Below, piece after piece: positions 37,347 to 46,843 of a stretch of 64,000 bases of DNA (position 1 is its first letter; each line of letters begins with the position of its first letter). Origin of the DNA: Nilaparvata lugens (Eukaryota; Arthropoda; Insecta; Hemiptera; Delphacidae); NCBI RefSeq assembly GCF_014356525.2, contig NC_052510.1, forward strand, positions 16,540,778-16,604,777, written 5' to 3'. A program made the position numbers and the translations under genes. A model generated the notes under the pieces. It was not told the DNA's origin. It worked only from the letters and a program-made list of their open reading frames with translations, and searched no databases.

Positions 37347-38862
37347 GAGTATAAAATCTAAGCGAAGTAAAGGTTATGATGGATTATCTATGAGTGTAAT
37401 TGAAAAATGTATTAGCGAGCTAATTTCCCCTCTCGTCAACATCATAAACTCAATGCTTGAACAGGGAGTTTTCCCAGATCGCCTGAAAATCTCTAAAGTC
37501 ACTCCTATCTATAAAAAAGGAGATATAACGAATATCGCTAATTATCGACCCATCTCAATTCTGCCCGCCCTCTCAAAAATTTTCGAAAGAATAATCCATA
37601 TAAGATTAACTAGATATTTGTTCAAATTCAAGCTTATTCCTTCCTATCAATATGGTTTCGTCAAGGGGAGATCGACTATTGGTGCAGCAATAAATCTGTA
37701 TGAGAGAATATTAGATGAATTAGATAAAGGAAATCACTCCTCGGCTGTTCTCTTAGACCTCTCGAAGGCCTTTGATCGTGTCGATTTCAAGGTCCTGCTG
37801 ATTAAATTGCGAGGCCTGGGAGTGAGAGGTATCCCCTACCAACTATTGGAATCATACATAACTGAACGCATTCAGTATGTCACCATATCTTCGACCTCTG
37901 GAGAAGTTTCCTCTTCCAAAATGAAACTTAAATTTGGCGTCCCTCAGGGTTCAATCCTGGGCCCGCTACTCTTCCTTCTGTATATTTCTGATGTTCATTC
38001 AGCGGTATCTGACAGAGTTCACTTGACACTATATGCTGACGACACAACTCTTTTTTTCTCAGATAAAGATGTGAATAATTTTGAAATAGACATGAACATC
38101 TCCACAAATGCTGTTGTTCAGTATTTCAATGAAATCTGCTTATCAATTAATTCTACAAAAAGTCAAACTATCCACTTCAAATCTGCCGCTACTCTTCCTC
38201 AATTATGTATTGGAGAAGATGAAATTGAGTGCACGGATACAGTTAATATGTTGGGGGTGTACTTTGATGACAGGTTGACATGGACAATGCATGTTGATAA
38301 TATTGTGAAGAGAATAAGTAAAAGTCTCTTCCTCTTAAGAAATCTTGCGAAGTATGTCCCACAAAACACCGTTAAAGTTGCATACTTCGCTACTTTTTAC
38401 TGTTACCTCACATATGGTATAGAGCTTTGGGGTTGTACCACAAAGGAAAATATGCAGAGGGTCTTTGTACTACAAAAGAGGGCAATACGGTATATAGCGG
38501 GCCTTGGATTTAATCACCCCTGTAGAGATGCGTTCAGATCATTGTCGCTGCTGACGGTGCCTTCGATTTACATGTTTAGAATGATCATGCATACTGTAAA
38601 AAATAGAATGGACCAGACACTTATCTCCGATACACACTCCTACAACACTAGAGGCAGAGACAACTTTGCGATTCAGCCGCATAGGAGGAAGCTTTTTGAG
38701 GGTAAGCCTAGTTACTCAGGCTGCAAATTTTATAATAAGCTTCCTATACATTTAAAGCGTGCATCCACCAGCATTCCTCTTAATAGATTTAAAACCGACC
38801 TTCAAAAATATTTTATAGACAAAGCCTACTACACGGTGCAGGAGTATTTGGAGGATCATTGA
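37249..38862 (+). CDS. LINE reverse transcriptase (ORF2, main part)
   Basis: RNA-directed DNA polymerase of a non-LTR retrotransposon. True homology starts at about residue 28 (SLIKSIKSKRSKGYDGLSM), since the first residues are read out of frame. RT motifs run in order: KVTPIYKKGD...NYRPISILP (about 83-105), YGFVKGRST (135-143), LLDLSKAFDRVD with the first catalytic Asp (168-179), GVPQGSILGPLLF (230-242), and YADD with the paired catalytic Asp (262-265). After these come a WTMHVDNIVKRISKSLFLLR thumb-like segment and the C-terminal tail HSYNTRGRDNF, then YNKLP. All RT catalytic residues are intact. The jockey/CR1/L2 side of the non-LTR tree fits best. No RNase H domain is visible. The upstream part of the same protein is in another frame at 36819-37346. 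Confidence 0.85.
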   Translation: MLEKDLRIVCLNQTIICFSLQQMHMKFSPSLIKSIKSKRSKGYDGLSMSVIEKCISELISPLVNIINSMLEQGVFPDRLKISKVTPIYKKGDITNIANYRPISILPALSKIFERIIHIRLTRYLFKFKLIPSYQYGFVKGRSTIGAAINLYERILDELDKGNHSSAVLLDLSKAFDRVDFKVLLIKLRGLGVRGIPYQLLESYITERIQYVTISSTSGEVSSSKMKLKFGVPQGSILGPLLFLLYISDVHSAVSDRVHLTLYADDTTLFFSDKDVNNFEIDMNISTNAVVQYFNEICLSINSTKSQTIHFKSAATLPQLCIGEDEIECTDTVNMLGVYFDDRLTWTMHVDNIVKRISKSLFLLRNLAKYVPQNTVKVAYFATFYCYLTYGIELWGCTTKENMQRVFVLQKRAIRYIAGLGFNHPCRDAFRSLSLLTVPSIYMFRMIMHTVKNRMDQTLISDTHSYNTRGRDNFAIQPHRRKLFEGKPSYSGCKFYNKLPIHLKRASTSIPLNRFKTDLQKYFIDKAYYTVQEYLEDH

Positions 38863-38999
38863 AGGAATCGCTACTATTTTAATTAGTAGACTATATTTAT
38901 ATTTGTAATAATTTGACGACGTTCAACTGTTTGCTTGTGTAATAATGAGTACACTGTGTTGAATGGATTGAATATCTATCTATCTATCTATCTATCTAC

Positions 39000-39400
39000 T
39001 GCACTCTTTCTCTGGCTCTCATAGTTTGGACATCCACTTACTCATTCATTCATTTATTCACTCGAGTTCACGTAGCTTATAATTAAATTTATCCATCCAA
39101 AGAGATTCAGTCATGTTTCTTAAAGTGATCAACCATAAATTGGAGTGATTATATGTGTACAGTTTTAGGTGCTCATAATCAAATGTGAGCACCGAAGCCA
39201 TGCAGGGAATTTAGTAGCAGCGTTGCTACTTTGTGATTGGCTATCGTCGGCGGTGGGTGGTCCGGACGGCTCGACCAATGAGAATCGTAGGCTAGATATT
39301 GATAAGAAAATTGAATTAAATATTTATAAACAACATTGATTGGGAAGGGGAAGTACAGAAATGAGAACTGACATTCAGGGTGACTCATAAAAAGAAAAGT
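39000..39400. other. Unassigned DNA
   Basis: Short region between the LINE tail and the purine-rich segment that precedes the membrane-protein gene. It includes a GC-richer patch with an inverted-type ggtggtccggac at about 39255. Nothing identifiable. Confidence 0.35.
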
Positions 39401-39840
39401 TTAGAGAAGAACAACAAGTGAGCGAAAGGGTTGAATAAAACAGCTATAGGAGAAAGGATAAGTGGCAGGGAGAAAAGTGAAAAGTTAAATGAATAATGGA
39501 GAGGAAATGCGAAGAAGGAAACGTAAAAAGAGAAAGGCCGCAAACAACTGGAAGGAAGCTCAGTGCTGTATTACAGTGGAGACAAATTAGAAGCAAATCA
39601 TAGAGAGACCTACTAAATAGATGATGAGAGAAGAGCGCTCAGCGGAGTGCCAGTAATGGGGTATTATTATGAGGAAAGACCCGCGATTATACGCTACACC
39701 CTGTCTACATGTATACTACAACACAGAATCTACATGTATATAAGAGAACGAGTATCTGTACTCACAACAGAGAGCGTATATCTGTTTACATTGACAGTGA
39801 CAGAGGGAAAAGGGAAAATTGTTTTGGCAAAACGGGGAAA
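39401..39840 (+). promoter_or_regulatory. Probable promoter region of the membrane-protein gene
   Basis: Purine-rich then GC-richer sequence directly 5' of the inferred untranslated exon. Position and composition suggest a promoter, but I see no TATA box or initiator that I would defend. Confidence 0.25.
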
Positions 39841-39955
39841 AGCGGCGCGGGAGTAATCAATAAACTGGCGCCTGACCAATTGAGAGGGAATTTCCACGCG
39901 CTTAGCTCGAACCAGTCGTACGTTGTAATACAGAAACAGTAACTAGCTGAACAAG
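39841..39955 (+). other. Probable 5'UTR exon ending in a consensus donor
   Basis: GC-richer DNA (agcggcgcgggag, acgcgcttagctcgaacc) ends in AACAAG|GTGAGTC at 39955/39956. The next strong plus-strand acceptor upstream of an initiator is TTTTCTAG|GAAC at 42860. I infer an untranslated first exon of the gene with CDS 42905-46061. The 5' limit is a guess. Confidence 0.4.
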
Positions 39956-40528
39956 GTGAGTCAGTCAATAATGCTACTTATTCTATCAACTTTCTATCCT
40001 ATTCACTCATTTTTTTTAGATTTATCCACATAAATCTTAAATGCATCACCCCAACATTTGTGAAGCTTGAGTAGTTTCTCACGTGTACTGATAGTAGTAG
40101 TAGTGGATAGCTCATTAGAATTCCCACCTGCTCTTTGTTGTGATTTTGGGATCGAGAGGGTTTCACTGGAAACTCAACTCAATGTTTGTTTCTGGTTTCT
40201 AAATTCTGATAGTCGTCATGTAGAGTCTAGTAGTAGGTTATTGAACTCAAGCTTTTTGGAACACATGATAATTCCTTTGTTGATGAAGTATGAATATATC
40301 CCATAGCAGAAAAGTGGATTTTCTGTAGATTTGTAGTTCTCAGTTTTTATTTTAACTTTTTCTGACTCACAGTGAACATTGACTTTTGACAATAATTATT
40401 CTCATTCTCAAGTATTATGAATTGTGCAAAATCGTACGAAATGTGAATTGGAGTCCCCTCCTACTTTGTTGATAAACAGATCTGTGTAAGGGATGGAACC
40501 TTTAGACTAAAATTTGACGATTTTTGGA

Positions 40529-40643
40529 GATTTAGTTTTGGTTAACCAATGTTAACCAAGGTTAATGTATCTAAATTAAATTTGAACTGTGTAGTATGTT
40601 TATACATTAACCTTGGTTAACATTGGTTAACCAAAACTAAATC
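40529..40643. repeat. Perfect 42-bp palindrome arms with 31-bp loop
   Basis: The arm 40529-40570 (gatttagttttggttaacca then atgttaaccaaggttaatg, tat) is exactly inverted at 40602-40643. A partial third copy (tacattaacct) follows. Perfect identity over 42 bp means it is recent or maintained. It lies in the inferred first intron of the membrane-protein gene. Confidence 0.9.
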
Positions 40644-40679
40644 TACATTAACCTCGATTATTGAGTTTTTACAATATTT

Positions 40680-42300
40680 ATGGTGAATTATTTGAACCAA
40701 TACCTACTATTTGTTGTTATAGGTATCTTGTATTAAATTAGGTATCTTGAAGTTTAAATTTCGATGGTAGTTTTCGTTAAGATACTCAGAAATACTTTGA
40801 TCGTTGTCAACTACGATTATAAAATTATCTACAATTAAATACTTTTAGACATTGATCGATTGATCTTATTGAACTCGTGCTGATTGCTATGTAGGGGAGC
40901 TCTACATATAGTAAGACATTCACAGCTAGGAAACTATAATATGGAACAATAGGAAGCGCTTCTGAGAATCTTTTATTCTCGTTTTCTATTTTGGCTTATT
41001 TCAATTAAATTAGAATTAGAATCAGAATTTATTGAATCACAATAAACACTACATTATGGAGCATTGCTCAGTAGTATGTGACATGTCAAAAAGTGTTATA
41101 TAATTATATTTAAAATGTTATATAAAATGGAGTAGGCCAATGTTAGGCCCTATGTTAAACATTGGTTATTCAAATACATTAGGCTACATTAAGAAAAGTG
41201 AATATTTGTCAACAGTAACTATTAAATTCCTCATACATTGAAGGTAGACTGGGCTATGATGATAGCCCTATCCTATCACAAGTGATATAACGTGAATTCA
41301 TCATTCCGACGACATCAATAATCAAGATTGGGAAGACAAAATCAACTTTTTCAAATTCAGCTAATTTTACTAAGAATTAATCATGAAAGAGATTTAGAGA
41401 TGAGAGGGAAGTATTGGTCTTTATTCAAAGGTTCCAGGGGTAGATAAAGGGGAACTATTCATTTGCGAGGGATGTGGGCAACAATGGAAGCAGTCGAAAC
41501 TTGAGCTGTAAGAAGAGGTGTGAAAAAACATGTTCTAAACAGAAGCCGTGAAAGAGAAGCCCTTGAAATGCTATTGAGGTGTTGATGGCAAATGAATTGG
41601 ATGATAAGATCTAAGTAGGCTTAGCTACAAAGGATAAGCTGCAATGATTTCTTTTTATTGACATACCAATAATAACTCCAATAAAAACGCAATCATTCAA
41701 ACCGTTTTGAAATTCAGTCTATTTTTTATTATTTGTATTTTCTTTATTTTATTTGGAGAATATATAGAAATATCAGCAAGGAAAATCTACAACAAAGCGA
41801 TGGAAAGCGTGGGAAGTCTGTCATTGGTATCACTTGATAAAATATAACGAGTACTTGACCTATTGATTGGAAAAAAGTTTGAATAATTGATACACTCGAT
41901 AACGTCAGTGCAGTCACTTGAAAGCATTTCCAGACTTGATAAATTTCAACTCACCATTTGACCTTACAAGGACAAGATATTCACAAGTCACAAAAATAGT
42001 AACTAACAATTTGTTTCTCAGAGATGTACAAGACAATTACTCTCAACACTAAATTTGGAACTGATCATAAAAATTGAAATTCGAGTCCCCAATCATACAC
42101 ATCCGATTGAGGATAATTGCAAAATATTATAGGTGATACAGAACTTGCTTCCAGATTATCAAATCATACCTAATACCTGACAGCAGACCTGACCTTCTAT
42201 CAATACCCATTGATAGCTCCTATGATACTCAAGTATTACAATTCAGTTTTATGGTAAAAAATTTCTCATTGATGAGATATCCATAATACGTGTGCGTGGT
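40680..42300. other. Intronic AT-rich DNA, no feature
   Basis: Within the inferred first intron of the plus-strand gene. No exon, RNA gene or clear mobile-element border recognised. Confidence 0.4.
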
Positions 42301-42307
42301 ACATATT

Positions 42308-42440
42308 AGTCTGTTTAATAATAATAATAAATTTATCTAATCAAAGTAATCATACAAATGGAATTGAGCCTACAAACATAGTAGAAAATACACTCTATAC
42401 ATCACCCTCAACCAAGATCACATATCATTTGTCTTATTTC
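42308..42440 (-). repeat. (TTA)n-ended retroposon tail, inverted
   Basis: ataataataataaatttatc followed by AT-rich DNA looks like the reverse-oriented 3' end of a short retroposon with a trinucleotide tail. The body is not identifiable. Confidence 0.35.
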
Positions 42441-42904
42441 TGCTGCTTTCAACACATAAATGTATACTCTGTTCATTTTCTCCTCTCTCAGATTCGACAG
42501 TAATATCATTAACCAGTCCTCACTATTCACTATATTACTACAATATTTATCCAAAAATTGAGTTTTACGTCCTCTTTGCATGGAACAGTTTATTTTGTCT
42601 ATTCATCTTCCTTACATTTTTGTTTGTATTCATTTTCATATATTAAACGGTCATTATTCATTACTTATATATTATATTTTGTTATGCTTATGTTCTTTGT
42701 ATTACAACTTATACGGCATTATAGAGTCGCATCTACAGTTTGTATTCTAGAGTGGAGACTCTCTTACTATGTTTGTTGTTTCCAATAAACTATCAAAAAT
42801 TCTAAATCGAATCCTAGCAGGACTTATACACCCTTAATGTGTAACTATTCGTTTTCTAGGAACAAATTTTTTGAATCGATTGGACAATTTCGGATTGAAG
42901 CGCG

Positions 42905-43091
42905 ATGGATGGTTGCACAGAGTGGAGGGAGCTCGGACCTCCACCAGATTCCATCATGGAGATCCCCCCTCCGCCAATACCCATGGCTTTGGACATCTCC
43001 AACAACCTCACAGCGATTCCTTGTTCCTTCCTGTGCGACTCAGGCACAGGGCCTTCCAAGGTTGAATTCATCGATCTGAGTATGCACTCAA
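42905..43091 (+). CDS. Single-pass membrane protein, unknown: coding exon 1
   Basis: First of three coding exons (42905-43091, 44194-44290, 45779-46061) that join in matching phases (1, then 2) into a 188-residue protein I do not recognise. The ATG at 42905 has an in-frame TGA 9 bp upstream, and an acceptor TTTTCTAG ends at 42859. The exon gives MDGCTEWRELGPPPDSIMEI, a Pro-rich PPPPIP stretch, an N-glycosylation sequon (NLT), CSFLC and a VEFIDLSMHS end, then donor TCAA|GTAAGT. No signal peptide is visible. With the membrane helix in exon 2 and basic residues after it, this acidic, Cys-containing part is probably outside the cell and the C-terminal half inside. GC is much higher than in the introns, which supports a real gene. 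Confidence 0.7.
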
Positions 43092-44193
43092 GTAAGTTGC
43101 TAAGTTTCATTGAAGCTTTTAATTTTTGGAAAGTTTAAATATGTTTAAAGCAGCCTAGTTGAATTAATTAATGAATCCTATTACACGCATGATTTTATTC
43201 CCGTGATATCACAAGATATTACTTTGATTCCTCTAGATTTTAGAATATAGAATGGAGTAGCCTACATCAATTCAGTAGGAATTTTATCACACAGTGGAGA
43301 ATCATATAGATCATTTTTCATCTACAGCACGACCAATGTCAGAAGTTGCTTGAAAGATAAATTTATGAACATCATTAATCCAAACAGATTCAATGTTATC
43401 TTTATGCTTGAAAATACAATGAAATAACAATTTTGGCTTTCGGCGTTTTGTAGAACAAATTAGTTGAAATATCCAATAGAAATAATATTTATTTATGATT
43501 TTCATGTAGTTTTTGTAAGTGGCGATGAAATACATTATACAGTAAAAACAAATTCAAATTTATTTATCCTCAATGATAGTTACAAAGTTTGAAACTTGAA
43601 GTATAAAATACATAACATAATATACATTAGGTAGTATAATAAGTAATTAAGAAGAGGGTCCCTGCAAGGTTAAAAAAAACTGAGCACAGAGCCGATAGTG
43701 TTGATTTTTTTAATAAATTATCAGCAAATATGGAAGATTCTTAGATCAAATATAACTAGAAGATTTTCACAGTATAAAAATATAAAACTTAAATATTCAT
43801 TATAGTAATGTGGCAGATAATTATGAAGATATGCAGAAGAAGAAGAAGAAATAATTATAACAATGCCAATACTGTAAATTGATAAATTATAAGTTATAGA
43901 ATGCCAGTTATACCTATATTAAGAGAGTGTATATTGGATTCAATTTCTACTTCTCATTAAAATAATTTATTTGTGTGATGAAAAGGTCCACAATTAAAAT
44001 ATCTGTATTGAAAATACTATCGTATCTTAGACTCTATAATTTCAATATTGTTCGCAATGCTCCAAATTTGTAACAAGCTTCAGGCGAAATCTACTATTAA
44101 TTGTACATTAAGAAGTGTTATTTCTCGTTTGAAATTTCTATATCTGCAAAAAATGTTGAAAATTATAATATAATATCTTCATTTATTTTGCAG
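43092..44193 (+). other. Intron between coding exons 1 and 2
   Basis: GT...AG intron. It contains the inverted family-B repeat tail at 43548-43675 and a short (AGA)n run near 43833. Nothing else recognised. Confidence 0.6.
43548..43675 (-). repeat. 3' tail of dispersed repeat, family B, copy 2
   Basis: On the minus strand it reads ttaaccttgcagggaccctc, T-rich sequence, then aggataaataaatttgaatt. It is the counterpart of 29640-29790. Confidence 0.55.
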
Positions 44194-44290
44194 GATTTGA
44201 CAGCACATGGTTGATGCTGATCGCGTCATTTTGCATTGGAATTCTTAGCCTGGGAACTCTCCTAGCTATAATCATGTTGAAGTTCAAAAA
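44194..44290 (+). CDS. Single-pass membrane protein, unknown: coding exon 2 (TM helix)
   Basis: Bounded by TTTTGCAG|GATTTG and CAAAAA|GTGAGT. It encodes RFDST and the only membrane helix of the protein, WLMLIASFCIGILSLGTLLA followed by IIML (about residues 68-91), then KFKK, a basic stop-transfer that suggests a cytoplasmic C-terminus. One helix per exon, with phases fitting both neighbours, makes the gene model internally consistent. Confidence 0.75.
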
Positions 44291-44800
44291 GTGAGTAGCC
44301 TAATAGACTATTGATAAAAAATATGTCAAACAAAGAAATATAATCTTATTTTTCATTCATAAGCCATTAGATGATAGCAGATGATAGCTATACTGTATAA
44401 GGATTAGCGTATAATAATAAATTATTTTTAATAATAATTTGAAAATAATTAATATTAATAATCTTTATTATTAATAGCCTAATTATTTTTTCATTCTGTT
44501 ACATAATTAATTATTATACGAACACACCTGTAGCAGTCTCAACAGTGTATGAAATGAGTGTTTTGCAAAAGTGCCTTCAGTCAACCAAACGGGCCCATGA
44601 CAAATTCGGTCAAATAACAATTGGCGACCGTCATTAGGGATGACACTATATAGAAATACGATGAGTTACCAAAATAATTCGTCTCAATTATGGAAATTTA
44701 TTATCAAATTATAAAAATTCATTATCAGATTATGAAAAAATATTTATTGATGGAATATAGAATTTATTATTATTATGCATCAAATTCCCTTGTATGGAAA
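44291..44800 (+). other. Intron DNA, 5' part
   Basis: AT-rich intron sequence after coding exon 2. No feature recognised before the LINE remnant. Confidence 0.4.
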
Positions 44801-44814
44801 TCGCTAAGTATTTA

Positions 44815-45240
44815 CTTTGGATTTACGTTGCCGTACTAGATCATTATTTCTTCGATTCTCCCAAAATTTTCTCATTCTAGCCGATATAGCCTCTCTTCTT
44901 TCTTGGGAAAGGACTACATTTCTCCTCTTATTTCCCACTTTGCAACATTCCTTCTGAATTGGTTTCTGTCAAATATTATGTCATCATCAATTCCTGCATC
45001 AAATAAGTCCTTCTATAAATTTTAAATCCAATTTCCCCCCGTCTTTTTGCTCTTCACAAAAAGTAGGATTCTCTTCGTCATTCGATCCCCCGGCAGTCTC
45101 ATCAAATGTCCAAAGAATTTTAATCTCCTCCTTTTGATATCGGCAGATACTTTCGAGTATTTTTCAACAACGCAGTTCTTTTGCAGCCTTATAGCCTTCT
45201 TCCGTTTTCCTTGGGCCAATTATTCTCCTGATTATTTTCC
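44815..45240 (-). pseudogene. RTE/jockey-like LINE remnant in an intron
   Basis: The minus strand encodes SADIKRRRLKFFGHLMRLPG, DRMTKRIL, a KKTGGNWI segment and, after stops, DLFDAGIDDDII and DRNQFRRNVAKWE. 'R(R/K)LKF.GH(V/L)MR(M/L)...R..KRI' and the following 'DL...GI......R..FR..V..W' form the region after the RT domain in RTE-type retroelements. Several stops show that it is dead. It sits in the second coding intron of the membrane-protein gene, antisense to it. Confidence 0.65.
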
Positions 45241-45499
45241 TCTCCACAGAATTTATTATTATTAACAACAATCAACAATATATCACGGTACCGTATTTCA
45301 TTATTCATACTATAATGCTGTATGTTGAGTGGAATTGGAACATTACATTTTTATTCGATTTGAATTAATATGAGATCAAATTCACCAGGATAACTTGAAT
45401 CACAGCTATCTTAGTAGAAGGAGGTGAAAAAGCAAAATTGACAGCAAAGATTCCAATGACTTTATAACGTATGCTGGCGTGTGTCAATATCATTGAAAA

Positions 45500-45685
45500 T
45501 ATTTTAATTTCATTTTTCATTGCGGATGATGCCCATATTAGGTTTTTTAGTGTCTGTGTGATTTGATGAAATGATCAAACGTCCTTGTCTACCGGTTGGA
45601 TTCGAACCCACGACCAAGTAGCGCTAGCAGACTGAAGGGTGCATGCACAACACCTTAGTCGTCTCGGCTAACCTGGCCGGCAAAA
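45500..45685 (-). mobile_element. tRNA-derived SINE
   Basis: On the minus strand, 45683-45588 reads ggccaggttagccgagacga then ctaagg (A box TAGCCGAG...GG, as in Leu/Ser-type tRNAs) and gtgggttcgaatccaacc (perfect B box GGTTCGAATCC). A short body runs to an A-rich end near 45500 (aatgaaaaatgaaattaaaa). The anticodon arm does not fold cleanly, so it is a SINE rather than a tRNA gene. The head and tail differ from those of the SINE at 33758. Confidence 0.65.
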
Positions 45686-45778
45686 AGCAAATTAAAATTA
45701 TTTCAGATTGTCTTCTAATAGGACATTCAAAGTGTTTACTGTATAACTGTGTTGTATGCCAAATGTCACTTTTTGCAG

Positions 45779-46061
45779 AGACTTCACGTCGAGCAAAGTG
45801 AAAGTGACGGCCTCAGAGGGCGGCAGGAGTTGCGAGGCAGTGCTGTACCCAGTGGCTGCCGACACCAGAGCCATATGGGCCACCCTCACACCGAAGGGCC
45901 CCACCACATTCGTGGCCCCCGTCAAGTCGGTGCACTTCGACACCGCTCCTGTCACCAAGTCACGAGTCTCGTGTCCCACTCGAATCGACAATCCTAATTT
46001 GCCGCCACTCAATCTGCACAGAACACTGCGCAGCAATAAAGACACCGCACCTCTTGTATAA
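45779..46061 (+). CDS. Single-pass membrane protein, unknown: coding exon 3 (cytoplasmic tail)
   Basis: Starts after TTTTTGCAG and ends at TAA 46059-46061. It encodes about 94 residues: DFTSSKVKVTASEGGRSCEA, then VLYPVAADTRAIWATLTPKG, VAPVKSVHFDTAPVTKSRV and a polar end NLHRTLRSNKDTAPLV. The frame is open on other strands too because of high GC, but only this frame joins exon 2 in phase. There is no recognisable domain. Tail composition (Ser/Thr/Lys/Arg) suits a cytosolic, possibly phosphorylated region. A plausible poly(A) signal AATAAA follows at 46142. Confidence 0.7.
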
Positions 46062-46141
46062 ATTACAAAAATAACATTTGTTTTTCAAGAAATCAAGCGG
46101 TTCAAATAATTTGGTAAGACTTTTTATATGATAGTTAACCA

Positions 46142-46147
46142 AATAAA
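46142..46147 (+). terminator. Candidate polyadenylation signal
   Basis: AATAAA 81 bp after the stop codon of the membrane-protein gene. It is the first canonical hexamer after the CDS. Confidence 0.4.
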
Positions 46148-46195
46148 CTACGAAATGAACGAAACATGATAAATACGGTACTAGTGTATTAGTTA

Positions 46196-46440
46196 AAGAA
46201 TAATCCCATAATACCCTTTTACAGAACTTTTTAAAAGAATACAAAAACCACTAGTTTCGGAGGTTCAATCCATTTTCAAGTTTTCTTTTAAACAACTTGT
46301 TTTATTCTATTTGAAGTAGAGTTTTTATTTAAAATGAAAATCTTATTTCAAGAAAACTAGATAATGAATTGAACATCTGAAACTAGTTGTTTTTGTATAT
46401 AACAAAGTTTTTTTTAAAGGGTACTTTGGGATTATTTCTA
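46196..46440. mobile_element. Foldback element with about 100-bp arms
   Basis: The left arm (agaataatcccataatacc, ctttt.cagaactttttaaa, tacaaaaaccactagtttcg, gaggttcaatccattttcaa) is inverted at the right (gaattgaacatctgaaacta, gttgtttttgtata, aaagggtactttgggattat). The arms have diverged by about a tenth to a fifth. No coding capacity. It lies at or just past the 3'UTR of the membrane-protein gene. Confidence 0.7.
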
Positions 46441-46688
46441 AACTAACAAATCAAGTAGCCCTAATGAAATACGTTATTGAAAAACTAGAGCATTAATATA
46501 CAATACGGTACCTACTATTAATAAATGAGTGGACAATTTCCTACAGTAAACAGATAGCATTGATACAATGTATTTTTGTCTATAGAATATGAAATTCAAT
46601 AGCTAAAGCAACATAGAATAGATGTGGTTCATAGTTGGTAAATTTTAGTTAGTTCAATGAATAAACTACCAAATGGGAGGAAAATTAA

Positions 46689-46840
46689 GTGCCGGTTGCA
46701 CAAAAGCCGGTTAAATTTTAATCTGGATTAATTCCACGAGAACCAATCACAAAAGCCGTCGTATCAAAAAGGCCTTCTCTGATTTGGTTCTCGTAAATTA
46801 ATCATGGTTAAAATTTGACCGGCTTTTGTGCAACCGGCAC
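46689..46840. mobile_element. 152-bp Harbinger-type MITE
   Basis: Perfect outer ends gtgccggttgcacaaaagcc / inverted, near-perfect pairing that continues through ~70 bp per arm (attaatt.cacgagaaccaa), and TAA on both sides (46686-46688 and 46841-46843). A 3-bp TAA/TWA duplication is the signature of PIF/Harbinger elements. Too short to encode anything. Confidence 0.85.
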
Positions 46841-46843
46841 TAA

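Larger units (their letters stand above)
36805..38999 (+). mobile_element. 5'-truncated non-LTR retrotransposon (LINE) with (TATC)n tail
   Basis: The element keeps a linker, a full reverse-transcriptase region and the C-terminal tail of ORF2. It has lost the apurinic endonuclease domain and any ORF1, and its 5' border is near 36805. It ends with a short 3'UTR and seven or so TATC units (38972-38998), the tetranucleotide tail expected where such elements finish target-primed reverse transcription. One frameshift near 37337 separates the two open frames, so it is a dead but fairly young copy. Confidence 0.8.

Noticed and set aside
45588..45683. Possible genuine tRNA gene on the minus strand
   Set aside because: A and B boxes are good but the anticodon arm and acceptor stem do not close, and a SINE-like body with an A-rich end follows.
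45698..46045. A 115-codon minus-strand frame opposite membrane-protein exon 3
   Set aside because: It is the GC-rich complement of a real exon. The plus-strand frame is the one that splices in phase with the membrane helix.
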